Of a stretch of DNA of 19,018 nucleotides, positions 1 through 7,480 are shown one piece after another; position 1 is the stretch's first letter, and the number at the start of each line of letters is the position of its first letter. Under the pieces are notes generated by a model that was not told the origin of the DNA, searched no databases, and saw only the letters and a program-made list of their open reading frames with translations. The position numbers were made by a program, and so were the translations under genes. The DNA is from DATAYA01 sp036272815 (lineage in GTDB: Bacteria; Pseudomonadota; Alphaproteobacteria; Acetobacterales; Acetobacteraceae), in NCBI GenBank assembly GCA_036272815.1, contig DATAYA010000008.1, positions 1-19,018 of the forward strand, given 5' to 3'.

Positions 1-650
1 ATCCGGTCGAGGCCGAAGGCGACAACGTCGCGGGCGGTGCGGTACAGCTCGGCGGCAAGCTCGGTGCCGGTGGCGCCGCCGCCGATGATCGCGATGTGGA
101 GCTGGCCCGGCCGCACCGGCCCCGGTTGCGCGTCGGCGCGCAGGCAGGCGTCGAGCAGCCGGCGATGGAACCGCGCCGCCTGATTCGGCGTGTCGAGCGG
201 CACCGCGAACTGCGCCACCCCCGGCGTGCCGAAATCGTTGACGACGCTGCCGATCGCGATCACCAGCGTGTCGTACGGCACGGTCCGCGGCGGGGTGATC
301 TGCCGCCCGTCCTCGTCGCAGGTCTCGGCGAGGTGGACTTCCCGCGCGCCGCGGTCGATGCCGTCCAGATCGCCAAAATGATAGCGGAAATGGTGCCAGT
401 GCGCCTGCGCGAGATAGCTGGTCTCGTGCTCGTCGCGATCCAGGCTGCCGGCGGCGACCGCGTGCAGCAGCGGCTTCCACAGATGCGTCCGCGAGCGCTC
501 GACGAGGCCGATCTCCGCCCGCCGGCGCCTGCCGAGTGTGTTGCCAAGCGCAGTCACGAGTTCGAGCCCCCCGGCGCCGCCGCCGACCACGACGATGCGG
601 TGCAGGGCATCCGCGGCGCGCGGATTTGTTCCGGGCGTCGTCTGGGCCAT
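1..650 (-). CDS. ndh: Type II NADH dehydrogenase (NADH:quinone oxidoreductase), C-terminus cut off by window edge
   Basis: Single-subunit flavoprotein that moves electrons from NADH to membrane quinone without pumping protons. I translated this frame from the start at 650; 216 residues are visible and the frame stays open to the left edge. An FAD-binding Rossmann motif, VVVGGGAGGLEL, lies at residues 20-31. A family-typical HLWKPLLHAVAAGSLD is at about 56-71. The second dinucleotide fold, for NADH, is IAIIGGGATGTELAAEL at 187-203. The ATG at 650 is preceded by AGGACCGAGG, a good ribosome site. About half of a typical protein of some 420-450 residues is present, so the C-terminal membrane anchor is outside. 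It lies 64 bp downstream of ubiG on the same strand and is probably cotranscribed. A related sulfide:quinone reductase is less likely because the KPLLH..AAGSLD motif fits Ndh. Confidence 0.88.
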   Translation of the reverse strand, partial: MAQTTPGTNPRAADALHRIVVVGGGAGGLELVTALGNTLGRRRRAEIGLVERSRTHLWKPLLHAVAAGSLDRDEHETSYLAQAHWHHFRYHFGDLDGIDRGAREVHLAETCDEDGRQITPPRTVPYDTLVIAIGSVVNDFGTPGVAQFAVPLDTPNQAARFHRRLLDACLRADAQPGPVRPGQLHIAIIGGGATGTELAAELYRTARDVVAFGLDR

Positions 651-686
651 CCTCGGTCCTTGCGCTGCCGGCCGCACCCCGCCGTG

Positions 687-708
687 GCTGGGCGCGCAAC
701 GGCCCAGC
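687..708 (-). other. Inverted repeat (7-bp stem, 8-nt loop) between ubiG and ndh
   Basis: GCTGGGC (687-693) pairs perfectly with GCCCAGC (702-708) around an 8-nt loop, starting just 6 bp after the ubiG stop in the direction of transcription. There is no following T-run, so it is not a clear intrinsic terminator. It could stabilise the upstream mRNA 3' end or tune expression of ndh. Short GC palindromes are frequent by chance in DNA this GC-rich. Confidence 0.25.
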
Positions 709-714
709 ATGAAG

Positions 715-1458
715 CTACCCGGCCGTCAGCGCCATCAGATAGTTGACGCCGAGATCGACGCCGACGCGCCACTGTCCGCGCACCGGATCGAGACCAAGGC
801 CCGCGCTGTCCGACACGCGCAGCCCGGCCTCGCGGGCGTGCGCGGCGAGTTCGGACGGGGTGAGGAACCGCCGCCAGTCATGCGTCCCCGCCGGCAGCAG
901 CCGCAGCACGTATTCGGCGCCGATCTTGGCCAGCAGCAGCGAGCGCAGGGTGCGGTTCAGGGTCGAGAGCATCACCAGCCCGCCCGGCTCCAGCAGACCG
1001 CCGAGCACGCGCAGGAAATGCGCCGGGTCGGGGACGTGCTCGATGACTTCGAGCGCGGTGATGGCGGGAAAGCGGGCGCCCTCGGCCAGCAGGGCCTCCG
1101 GAGCTGCGACCCGGTAGGCGAGGGGGAGCGCCTGCCCGCCGGCGTCGCATCCGGCGGCGTGATGTTCGGCGGCGGCGATGGCGGCCGGCGCGGCGTCGAT
1201 GCCGAGCACGCGATGGCCGCGCCGTGCCAGTGCCTCGGCAGCGATGCCGGCGCCGCAGCCGACGTCGAGCAGGTCGAGCCGGCGGTCACCGAAGCGGGCG
1301 GCCAGCCGCTGCTCGATCCAGCCGATCCGCGCCGGGTTCATCGCATGCAGCGGCCGCATCGGCCCGCGCCTGTCCCACCAGGAGGCGGCGAGCGCATCGA
1401 ACCGCGCGACCTCGGCCGCGGCCGCGGTGCCCGCCGCCGGACGCTGGACCCGTGCCAT
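715..1458 (-). CDS. ubiG: Ubiquinone biosynthesis O-methyltransferase UbiG
   Basis: SAM-dependent methyltransferase that carries out both O-methylation steps of ubiquinone biosynthesis. The protein is 247 residues, the usual length. The SAM-binding motif I, LDVGCGAG, is at 64-71. EVIEHVPDP at 137-145 and GTHDWRRFLTP at 191-201 are strong UbiG signatures, as is the N-terminal FDALAASWWD followed by PLHAMNPARIGW. I chose the ATG at 1458 because AGGGG lies about 5 nt upstream; an in-frame ATG at 1473 has a weaker ribosome site, and a longer frame to 1689 would run into lysC. It diverges from lysC across 88 bp, which must hold promoters for both; I could not assign boxes there. It is followed by ndh, which uses the quinone UbiG helps to make. 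Confidence 0.95.
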   Translation of the reverse strand: MARVQRPAAGTAAAAEVARFDALAASWWDRRGPMRPLHAMNPARIGWIEQRLAARFGDRRLDLLDVGCGAGIAAEALARRGHRVLGIDAAPAAIAAAEHHAAGCDAGGQALPLAYRVAAPEALLAEGARFPAITALEVIEHVPDPAHFLRVLGGLLEPGGLVMLSTLNRTLRSLLLAKIGAEYVLRLLPAGTHDWRRFLTPSELAAHAREAGLRVSDSAGLGLDPVRGQWRVGVDLGVNYLMALTAG

Positions 1459-1546
1459 ATTGCCCCTGCCCATCCCGGCCGGTATGTGATCCCAGGACGC
1501 CGCTGCCGCAACCGCGGGGCGCGCGGCGCCCTCCCGGGAAGGACCG

Positions 1547-2764
1547 ATGGCGCGCATCGTGATGAAGTTCGGCGGCACCTCCGTCGCCGACCTCGACCGT
1601 ATTCGCAACGTGGCGGCCCGCGTCAAGCGCGCCGTCGCCGCGGGGGACGAGGTCGCGGTCGTGGTGTCGGCGATGGCGGGCGTCACCAATCAGCTCGTCG
1701 CCTGGTGCCAGCAACTCTCGGCCCTGCACGACGCACGCGAATACGACACGGTGGTCGCGACCGGCGAGCAGGTCACCGCGGGACTGCTGGCGATCGCCTT
1801 GCAGGCGGCGGGGATCGAGGCGCGCTCCTGGGCCGGCTGGCAGATCCCGATCCGCACTGACGACAGCCACGGCAAGGCGCGGATCGAGACGATCGAGGGC
1901 GAGGAACTGGTCCGCCGGATGCAGCACGGCCAGGTGCCGGTCGTCACCGGTTTCCAGGGCGTGAGCCAGGCCGGCCGCGTCACCACGCTCGGCCGCGGCG
2001 GGTCGGACACGTCGGCGGTGGCGCTGGCCGCGGCGCTGCGGGCGGACCGATGCGACATCTTCACCGACGTCGACGGCATCTACACCACCGACCCGCGCAT
2101 CGTGCCGGGCGCCCGCAAGCTCGAACGCATCGCCTATGAGGAGATGCTCGAACTCGCGTCGGTGGGGGCGAAGGTGTTGCAGACCCGGAGCGTGGAACTC
2201 GCGATGAAGGAGCGGGTGCGGGTGCAGGTTCTGTCGAGCTTCAGCGACGCGCCGGGCTCGCTGGTGGTGGACGAGGAGGAGATCATGGAAAAGCCGATCG
2301 TCTCGGGCATCGCCTATTCGCGCGACGAGGCGAAGCTGACGCTGCGCCGCGTCCCCGACCGGCCCGGCATCGCCGCCGCGCTGTTCGGGCCGCTGGCAGC
2401 GGCGAACGTCAATGTGGACATGATCGTGCAGAACGTCTCCGCCGAGGGCACCACCGACATGACGTTCACCGTCGGCCGCGCCGATCTCGCGCGCGCGCAG
2501 GCGATGCTCGCGGAGATGCGCGAGAGCCTTGGCTACCGCGAGGTGATCGCGGATGCCAACGTGGCAAAGATCAGCGTCGTCGGCGTCGGGATGCGCAGCC
2601 ACGCGGGCGTCGCGAGCACGATGTTCCGCACGCTGGCGGAGAAGTCGATCAACATCCAGGTCATCTCCACGAGCGAGATAAAGGTGAGCGTTCTGATCGG
2701 CGCCGAATACACCGAGCTCGCGGTGCGCGCGCTGCATACGGCGTACGGTCTCGATGGTGCCTGA
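1547..2764 (+). CDS. lysC: Aspartate kinase LysC
   Basis: Phosphorylates aspartate at the head of the lysine, threonine and methionine pathway and of diaminopimelate for the cell wall. The 405-residue length matches the Lys/Thr-sensitive class. The kinase core shows KFGGTSVAD (7-15), ATGEQV (71-76), GRGGSDTSAV (149-158) and DIFTDVDGIYTTDPR (170-184). Two ACT domains follow, at about 250-335 and 340-404. QNVS plus GTTDMTFTV in the first ACT resembles the effector site of enzymes inhibited jointly by lysine and threonine, so concerted feedback is inferred. The ATG at 1547 has GGGAAGGA (1536-1543) before it. An internal ATG at residue 247 has a perfect SD (separate entry). The stop lies inside the start of the next gene, an 11-bp overlap suggesting translational coupling. 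Confidence 0.96.
   Translation: MARIVMKFGGTSVADLDRIRNVAARVKRAVAAGDEVAVVVSAMAGVTNQLVAWCQQLSALHDAREYDTVVATGEQVTAGLLAIALQAAGIEARSWAGWQIPIRTDDSHGKARIETIEGEELVRRMQHGQVPVVTGFQGVSQAGRVTTLGRGGSDTSAVALAAALRADRCDIFTDVDGIYTTDPRIVPGARKLERIAYEEMLELASVGAKVLQTRSVELAMKERVRVQVLSSFSDAPGSLVVDEEEIMEKPIVSGIAYSRDEAKLTLRRVPDRPGIAAALFGPLAAANVNVDMIVQNVSAEGTTDMTFTVGRADLARAQAMLAEMRESLGYREVIADANVAKISVVGVGMRSHAGVASTMFRTLAEKSINIQVISTSEIKVSVLIGAEYTELAVRALHTAYGLDGA
2274..2287 (+). promoter_or_regulatory. Strong internal ribosome binding site in lysC, possible start of a separate beta subunit
   Basis: AGGAGG at 2274-2279 is a full match to the anti-Shine-Dalgarno complement. It sits 5 nt before an in-frame ATG (2285-2287) coding Met247 of LysC. 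Translation from here would give a 159-residue protein made only of the two ACT domains. In aspartate kinases of the alpha2beta2 class, such as those of Bacillus subtilis and Corynebacterium glutamicum, the beta subunit is made from an internal start at about this place. The codons also encode a conserved Glu-rich stretch (DEEEIM), so the SD may be incidental. Confidence 0.45.
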
Positions 2765-3815
2765 TCGCATCACGCCGGATCGCATCACGCCCGGTCGCGT
2801 CACGCCGGGCGCGCTCGACCGGCTATGGGCGCGCGGCACCGCGTTCCTCGGCACCAGGCTCGCGATCCTGGGCGGTGCGATGAGCTGGGTGAGCGAGCGC
2901 CACTTGGTTGCCGCCATCTCGAACGCCGGCGGCTTCGGCGTGATCGCCTGCGGGGCGATGGAACCGGACCAGCTCGCGGCCGAGATCGCCGCGACCCAAG
3001 CGATGACCGCGCGGCCGTTCGGCGTCAACCTCATCACCATGCATCCGGCGCTGGACGACCTGATCCGGGTCTGCTGCGAGGCGCGGGTCGGCCATGTCGT
3101 GCTGGCGGGCGGGCTGCCCTCGGGGGCGGCGGTGCGGGCGGTGAAAGACGGCGGTGCCAGGCTGGTGTGCTTCGCCCCGGCGCTGCCGCTGGCGCGGCGG
3201 CTGGTGCGGCTCGGCGCCGACGCGCTGGTGATCGAGGGCTCGGAGGCGGGCGGCCATATCGGGCCGGTGTCGCTCACCGTGCTGGCGCAGGAGATCCTGC
3301 CCTCCTTGCGAGAGGTGCCGGTGTTCGTCGCCGGCGGGCTCGGCCGCGGCGAGGCGATCCTTGCCTATCTGGAGATGGGGGCGGCGGGCGCGCAGCTCGG
3401 GACGCGGTTCGCGGCGGCGGTCGAATCGATCGCGCATCCGCGCTTCAAGCAGGCTTTCATCCGCGCCGCCGCCCGCGACGCGGTGCCCTCGGTGCAGCTC
3501 GACGCGCGCTTCCCGGTGATCCCAGTGCGCGGCCTCGCCAATGCCGGGACGCGGCATTTCCGCGCCCACCAGGCCGAGACGCTGAGCCGGTTCGATGCCG
3601 GCGAGCTGTCGCGTGAGGCCGCACAGCTCTCTATCGAGCGCTTCTGGGCCGGGGCGCTGCGCCGCGCGGTGATCGACGGCGACGTCGAGGAAGGGTCGGT
3701 GATGGCCGGTCAGTCGGTCGGCATGGTTACCAGCGAGCAGCCGACCGCCGAGATCATCGCCGAGCTGGTGGCGCAGGCGGAGGCGGCGCTGGCGGCGCGC
3801 CCGGTTGCGGCGTGA
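2754..3815 (+). CDS. Nitronate monooxygenase / 2-nitropropane dioxygenase family FMN protein
   Basis: TIM-barrel flavoprotein of the NMO/FabK-like family; members oxidise alkyl nitronates such as propionate 3-nitronate, or reduce enoyl-ACP. The protein is 353 residues, typical length. Visible motifs are LAILGGAMSWVSE near 36-48, the EGSEAGGHIG loop at 161-170 with the usual active-site histidine (H168), the phosphate-binding GGLGRGEA at 194-201, GAQLGTRF at 212-219 and MAGQSVGMV at 317-325. The exact substrate cannot be told from sequence. The ATG at 2754 overlaps the end of lysC by 11 bp, so it is probably translationally coupled. Residues 3-17 are a three-copy PDRIT-type repeat outside the fold (separate entry). 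The next usable internal ATG (2880) would remove the first barrel strand, so I keep 2754. Confidence 0.87.
   Translation: MVPDRITPDRITPGRVTPGALDRLWARGTAFLGTRLAILGGAMSWVSERHLVAAISNAGGFGVIACGAMEPDQLAAEIAATQAMTARPFGVNLITMHPALDDLIRVCCEARVGHVVLAGGLPSGAAVRAVKDGGARLVCFAPALPLARRLVRLGADALVIEGSEAGGHIGPVSLTVLAQEILPSLREVPVFVAGGLGRGEAILAYLEMGAAGAQLGTRFAAAVESIAHPRFKQAFIRAAARDAVPSVQLDARFPVIPVRGLANAGTRHFRAHQAETLSRFDAGELSREAAQLSIERFWAGALRRAVIDGDVEEGSVMAGQSVGMVTSEQPTAEIIAELVAQAEAALAARPVAA
2760..2804 (+). repeat. Three-copy 15-bp tandem repeat across the lysC stop and NMO N-terminus
   Basis: Units are CCTGATCGCATCACG (2760-2774), CCGGATCGCATCACG (2775-2789) and CCCGGTCGCGTCACG (2790-2804). The first two differ at one base; the third has diverged more. 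Each unit encodes five residues: PDRIT, PDRIT, PGRVT. The first unit contains the lysC stop codon TGA (2762-2764). The period of 15 keeps the NMO frame open, so copy-number change would only lengthen or shorten its N-terminus. Confidence 0.85.
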
Positions 3816-3864
3816 GCGCCGCTTGAGCAGCACCCCGCTTGGTGCCCGTCCCGCGGCGGCCGGC

Positions 3865-6081
3865 ATGAGTTCCGCCCGTCGCCTGCTCGCCGGCCTGCGC
3901 GAGACGATGGCGCGCGGGACGGCGCCGCTCGGCGAGCTGGTGCGGCTGGTCGCTTCCGAGCTGGTGGCGGAAGTGTGCTCGGTCTATGCGATGCGGCCGG
4001 GCGACATCCTTGAGCTGGTGGCGACCGTGGGCTTGCGGCCGGGCGCGGTCGGGCGCACGCGGCTGCGGGTGGGCGAGGGGATCATCGGTCTGGCCGCCGC
4101 CACCGGCGAGCCGCTCAACCTGCCGGACGCACAGAATCATCCCGCCTTCGCGTACCGCCCCGAGACCGGGGAGGAGCCCTATGCCTCGCTGCTCGCGATC
4201 CCGGTGCGGCGCGCGGGGCGGACGGTGGGTGTGCTCTCGGTGCAGAACCGGGCGCCGCGGCTCTATGCCGAGGATGAGGTGGAACTGCTCGCGACGGTTG
4301 CGATGCTGCTGGCCGAGGTGCTGGTCGCCGCCGGGGCGACCGGCGGCGCGGAGGAGGGGGTCAGTGCGACCTTGCCGCGCCAGTTCGAGGGCGCGGGCCT
4401 CGCACCCGGCCTCGCGATCGGCCCGGTGGTGCTGCGGCGCGTCACGCCGCACGCGCGCCGGCTGCTGGCCGAGGACGCCGACACCGAACGCGGGCGTCTG
4501 CGCCGGGCCGCCGAGACCATGCGCGAGGGGCTTGATGCACTGATCGAGCGCGCGCCGGAGGGCGGAGCCTCGCGCGACGTGCTCGACGCGACGCGGCTGC
4601 TCGCCGCCGATGTCGGCTGGCTGCACCGGGTCTCGGAGGCGATCGGCAGCGGGCTGACGGCCGAGGCTGCCGTGCAGCGCGTCGCGGGCGAGCTGCGCGA
4701 GCGGATGCGCCACATTGCCGATCCCTATCTGCGCGAGCGGCTCGCCGACATCGAGGACCTCGCGAACCGGCTGCTGGAGGCGCTGGACGGCGACACCGTG
4801 GTGCTGCCGGACGTGCCGCCGGGGGCAATCCTGCTAGCCCGCCGGCTGGGTCCGGCGCAGCTTCTCGACTGGCACGGCCGCGGCATCGTGGGCGTGGTGA
4901 TCGAGGAGGGCGGCCCGAACGGCCACGCCGCGATCCTGGCGCGCGCCCTCGGTCTGCCCGCCCTGGGGGCTGCGCGCGGCGCCGTCGATGTCGCGGAGAC
5001 GGGCGACGAGGCGGTGCTGGATGCCGACGAGGGTCTGCTGATCCTGCGCCCCGAGGCGGAGTTGTGCCAAGCCTATCGCCGCGCGCTGGAGGCCCGAGAG
5101 GCGCGGGCGGCGGGCTGGGCGGCGTTGCGCGATCAGCCGGCCCGTACCGCCGATGGCGTGCCGTTGCAGCTGATGCTCAACGTCGGGCTGCGGATGGAAC
5201 TGGACCAGATCGCCGCGACGGGGGCGGACGGGATCGGGCTGTTCCGCACCGAGATCGCCATGCTGGCGCGCGGCAGCGTCGCCGACATCGCCGAGCAGGC
5301 GTCGCTCTATGCCGACGTGCTCGACCGGCTGGACGGCCGGCCGGTGCTGTTCCGCACACTCGATCTCGGCGGCGACAAGCTGCTGCCGGGCGCGCCGCTG
5401 CCGGAGGAGGAGAACCCGGCGATGGGCTGGCGCAGCCTGCGCGTCGGGCTCGACCGGCCGAAGCTGCTGCGGCGGCAGATGCGGGCGCTGCTGCTCGGCG
5501 CCCGCGGCCGGCCGCTCTCGGTGATGTTCCCGATGGTGGCGACGGTGGCCGAGTTCCGCGCCGCCCGCGCGCTGCTGCTGGCGGAGGCGGCGCAGGCCGA
5601 CCCGGCACCGGCGCAGCTCCAGATCGGCACCATGCTGGAAGTGCCGTCGCTGCTCTGGCAGCTCGAGGCGCTGCTCGCGGACACCGATTTCGTCTCGATC
5701 GGCTCGAGCGACCTGATGCAGTTCGTGTTCGCGGCCGACCGCGGCAATGCGGCGCTGGCGCAGCGCTACGACCTGCTCTCGGCGCCGATGCTCGACCTGC
5801 TGGAGCAGGTGCGGTTCGCGGCGGTCGCAGCGGCCGTGCCGCTTTCGCTCTGCGGCGCGGCCGCGGCGCACGGGCTCGATGCGCTGGTGCTGGCGGCACT
5901 CGGGATCACCTCGCTCTCGATGCCAGCGACCGCGTTCCTGCCGGTCAAGGCGGCGCTGGCTGCGGTTGATCTCGGCGGGTTCCGTGCTGTGCTGCGTGCG
6001 CTCAGGCAAACCGGGGCGGCCGAGCCAAGCCTGCGCGAGCCGCTGCTCGCGTGGTGTCGGGAGCGCGACGTTCCGGTCTGA
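3865..6081 (+). CDS. ptsP: Phosphoenolpyruvate-protein phosphotransferase PtsP (EI-Ntr)
   Basis: First enzyme of the nitrogen PTS; it takes phosphate from PEP and passes it to NPr (PtsO), a regulatory chain rather than sugar uptake. From the ATG at 3865 it has 738 residues: an N-terminal GAF sensor domain (about 10-155), a phosphohistidine domain with GGPNGHAAILAR (His354), and a C-terminal PEP-binding barrel. The barrel keeps GIGLFRTE (Arg461), LFRTLDLGGDK (Arg497), MLEVPS (Glu592), Asp616, AADR (Arg626) and the catalytic SLCG cysteine (Cys663). Two changes stand out: GSSDLMQ replaces the usual GSNDLMQ (Ser615), and CGAAAAHG replaces CGE.AGRP. Start choice is uncertain: in-frame TTG codons at 3805 and 3823 would add 20 or 14 residues, but MSSARRLL fits the family N-terminus. 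It lies 49 bp after NMO, probably in the same transcript. Confidence 0.94.
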   Translation: MSSARRLLAGLRETMARGTAPLGELVRLVASELVAEVCSVYAMRPGDILELVATVGLRPGAVGRTRLRVGEGIIGLAAATGEPLNLPDAQNHPAFAYRPETGEEPYASLLAIPVRRAGRTVGVLSVQNRAPRLYAEDEVELLATVAMLLAEVLVAAGATGGAEEGVSATLPRQFEGAGLAPGLAIGPVVLRRVTPHARRLLAEDADTERGRLRRAAETMREGLDALIERAPEGGASRDVLDATRLLAADVGWLHRVSEAIGSGLTAEAAVQRVAGELRERMRHIADPYLRERLADIEDLANRLLEALDGDTVVLPDVPPGAILLARRLGPAQLLDWHGRGIVGVVIEEGGPNGHAAILARALGLPALGAARGAVDVAETGDEAVLDADEGLLILRPEAELCQAYRRALEAREARAAGWAALRDQPARTADGVPLQLMLNVGLRMELDQIAATGADGIGLFRTEIAMLARGSVADIAEQASLYADVLDRLDGRPVLFRTLDLGGDKLLPGAPLPEEENPAMGWRSLRVGLDRPKLLRRQMRALLLGARGRPLSVMFPMVATVAEFRAARALLLAEAAQADPAPAQLQIGTMLEVPSLLWQLEALLADTDFVSIGSSDLMQFVFAADRGNAALAQRYDLLSAPMLDLLEQVRFAAVAAAVPLSLCGAAAAHGLDALVLAALGITSLSMPATAFLPVKAALAAVDLGGFRAVLRALRQTGAAEPSLREPLLAWCRERDVPV

Positions 6082-6123
6082 TCTCGGCCGGCAACAATCT
6101 GCGGTTGAGAACGCGTCGGACCG

Positions 6124-6152
6124 TTGGCAAGTCCTATCGTCTCAGGTTAGAT
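6124..6152 (+). promoter_or_regulatory. Candidate promoter upstream of the RodZ-like gene and ispG
   Basis: The 128 bp between ptsP and the HTH gene are visibly less GC-rich than their surroundings. They contain TTGGCA (6124-6129), 17 bp, then TTAGAT (6147-6152), a passable match to a housekeeping sigma factor promoter. It would drive the RodZ-like gene and possibly ispG independently of ptsP. This rests on eye matching only. Confidence 0.3.
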
Positions 6153-6209
6153 GCGGCAACGCGCCGGCGGGGCCTTGCCCGCACGGGGGACGAAGTGGCT
6201 GGTGTCCGT

Positions 6210-7424
6210 ATGAGCAGAAGGCCGGCGCCCGAACCGGGCGAGACCATGGCGGCAGGCTTCCGGGTGGGCACCGACCTGCGCGCAGCGCGGGAGCGGCTGG
6301 GCTGGGACCTGGCCGCGGTCGCGGCAGGGTTGCGGATCCGGGAGCCGTATCTCGTGGCGATCGAGGAAGGGCGGCTGGAGGATCTGCCGGGGAACGCCTA
6401 CGCGATGGGCTTCCTGCGCACCTATGCCGGCTGCCTCGGGCTCGATCCCGACGAGGTCTCCCGCCGGTTTCGCGCCGAGGCGGCGGACGTCAACCGCAAG
6501 ACCGAGCTGACCTTCCCAGCTCCCGTGCCGGAGCGTGGCGTGCCGGCGGGCGCGGTGGCGCTTGTCGGTGTGGTCCTCGCGATCGGCGCCTATGTCGGCT
6601 GGTATCACTTCTCCGCCGCCGACCGGCAGGCGGCGCGCGTGGTGCCGGACGTCCCGGCGCGGCTCGCAGCTCTCCCTGGCGTCGGCGGCGATGTGGCGAC
6701 GCCATCACCGCAGGTCGCCTCCGTGCTGCCGAGCCATGTCACGGCGCCCCCGACCGCGCCCCCGGCCGCGGCGGCGCCTTCTGCTCCGGCGGCGCCACCC
6801 GCACACATGGGCGCTGCGCCGCCGCCGCTGCCCGACGTGTCGCCGACCCAGGCCGCCGCGGCCACCCCGCCGTCCGCGGCCGAACCGGCATCGGTCCCGA
6901 GCCAGGCCCCGGCGCCCGCCGCCACTGCGAACGAAACCCAGACCGGCACACCCCAGACCGGCGCACCCCAGACCGGCGCAACCCAGACCGGCGCACCCCA
7001 GACCGGCGCACCCCAGACCGGCGCAACCCAAACCGACGCAACCCAGCCGGCCGTGACCCAGCCGGCCGTGACCCAGAACACCACGGCCGTGGCCACACCG
7101 GACACCCCCCACGTCCTGCTGCGCGCCACCGCCGATGCCTGGGTGCAGGTGCGGGAGAAGAAGGGCCGCGTGCTGCTCAACCGTGTCCTGCGGCCCGGCG
7201 AGACCTGGCCGGTGCCGTCCGATGAGCCTCAGCTGCTGCTGACCACCGGCAATGCCGGGGGCACTGAGCTGGTGGTGGACGGCGTGGCGACCGCGCCGCT
7301 CGGGTCGTCCGGCGCCGTGCGGCGCGATCTGCCGCTTGATCCTGCGTTGATCCGGCAAGGGGTAATCGCCCCGGCGGCGGTTCCGGGCGCGCCCAATTCG
7401 ACCACTCGGGCGCCGCCGCGGTAA
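6210..7424 (+). CDS. RodZ-like protein: N-terminal HTH, one membrane helix, Pro/Ala-rich linker, DUF4115-type C-terminus
   Basis: Resembles RodZ, the membrane partner of MreB in rod-shape maintenance. The order matches RodZ: a helix-turn-helix of the HTH_25 type at about 22-85 (LRAARERLGWDLAAVAAGLR, then EEGRLEDLPGNAYAMGFLR), a charged stretch, one membrane helix at about 111-133, a long low-complexity Pro/Ala/Thr periplasmic linker, and a C-terminal domain at about 300-370 (VLLRATADAWVQVREKKGRV) like DUF4115. Length is 404 residues from the ATG at 6210. A GTG at 6195 has a better ribosome site (GGGGGA, 4-nt gap), and an ATG at 6246 lies just before the HTH, so the start is open. The linker holds a 15-bp minisatellite. 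RodZ-like genes often precede ispG in proteobacteria, as here. Role in cell shape is inferred from family; no mre genes are in view. Confidence 0.85.
   Translation: MSRRPAPEPGETMAAGFRVGTDLRAARERLGWDLAAVAAGLRIREPYLVAIEEGRLEDLPGNAYAMGFLRTYAGCLGLDPDEVSRRFRAEAADVNRKTELTFPAPVPERGVPAGAVALVGVVLAIGAYVGWYHFSAADRQAARVVPDVPARLAALPGVGGDVATPSPQVASVLPSHVTAPPTAPPAAAAPSAPAAPPAHMGAAPPPLPDVSPTQAAAATPPSAAEPASVPSQAPAPAATANETQTGTPQTGAPQTGATQTGAPQTGAPQTGATQTDATQPAVTQPAVTQNTTAVATPDTPHVLLRATADAWVQVREKKGRVLLNRVLRPGETWPVPSDEPQLLLTTGNAGGTELVVDGVATAPLGSSGAVRRDLPLDPALIRQGVIAPAAVPGAPNSTTRAPPR
6936..7070 (+). repeat. 15-bp minisatellite (nine units) in the RodZ-like linker
   Basis: Nine consecutive 15-bp units, consensus (A/C)CCCAGACCGGCGCA, run in frame and encode TQTGT, PQTGA, PQTGA, TQTGA, PQTGA, PQTGA, TQTDA, TQPAV and TQPAV (residues 243-287); a partial tenth follows. 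The central units are nearly identical, pointing to recent slippage or unequal crossing-over. The higher-order pattern T-P-P-T-P-P-T suggests that a 45-bp block was itself duplicated. The segment lies in the extracytoplasmic linker, where length change should be tolerated. Confidence 0.93.
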
Positions 7425-7480
7425 AAGCGGCCGATCGACTCCCCATCTGCCGAAGCCAGGGCACCGCCGGAGCATTCCGC

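Noticed and set aside
1459..1546. Promoter boxes between ubiG and lysC
   Set aside because: The 88-bp gap must contain promoters, but I found no -35/-10 pair convincing enough to place.
538..1860. Plus-strand open frame of 440 codons across ndh, ubiG and the start of lysC
   Set aside because: Shadow of minus-strand genes and of lysC in another frame; no family features.
1286..3277. Open frame of 663 codons on the minus strand across ubiG, lysC and NMO
   Set aside because: Antisense shadow of strong genes; its only meaningful part would be out of frame with UbiG. Low-complexity composition, no motif.
6936..7076. CRISPR-like reading of the 15-bp repeats
   Set aside because: Units are directly adjacent with no unique spacers and keep the reading frame of the RodZ-like protein, so this is a coding minisatellite.
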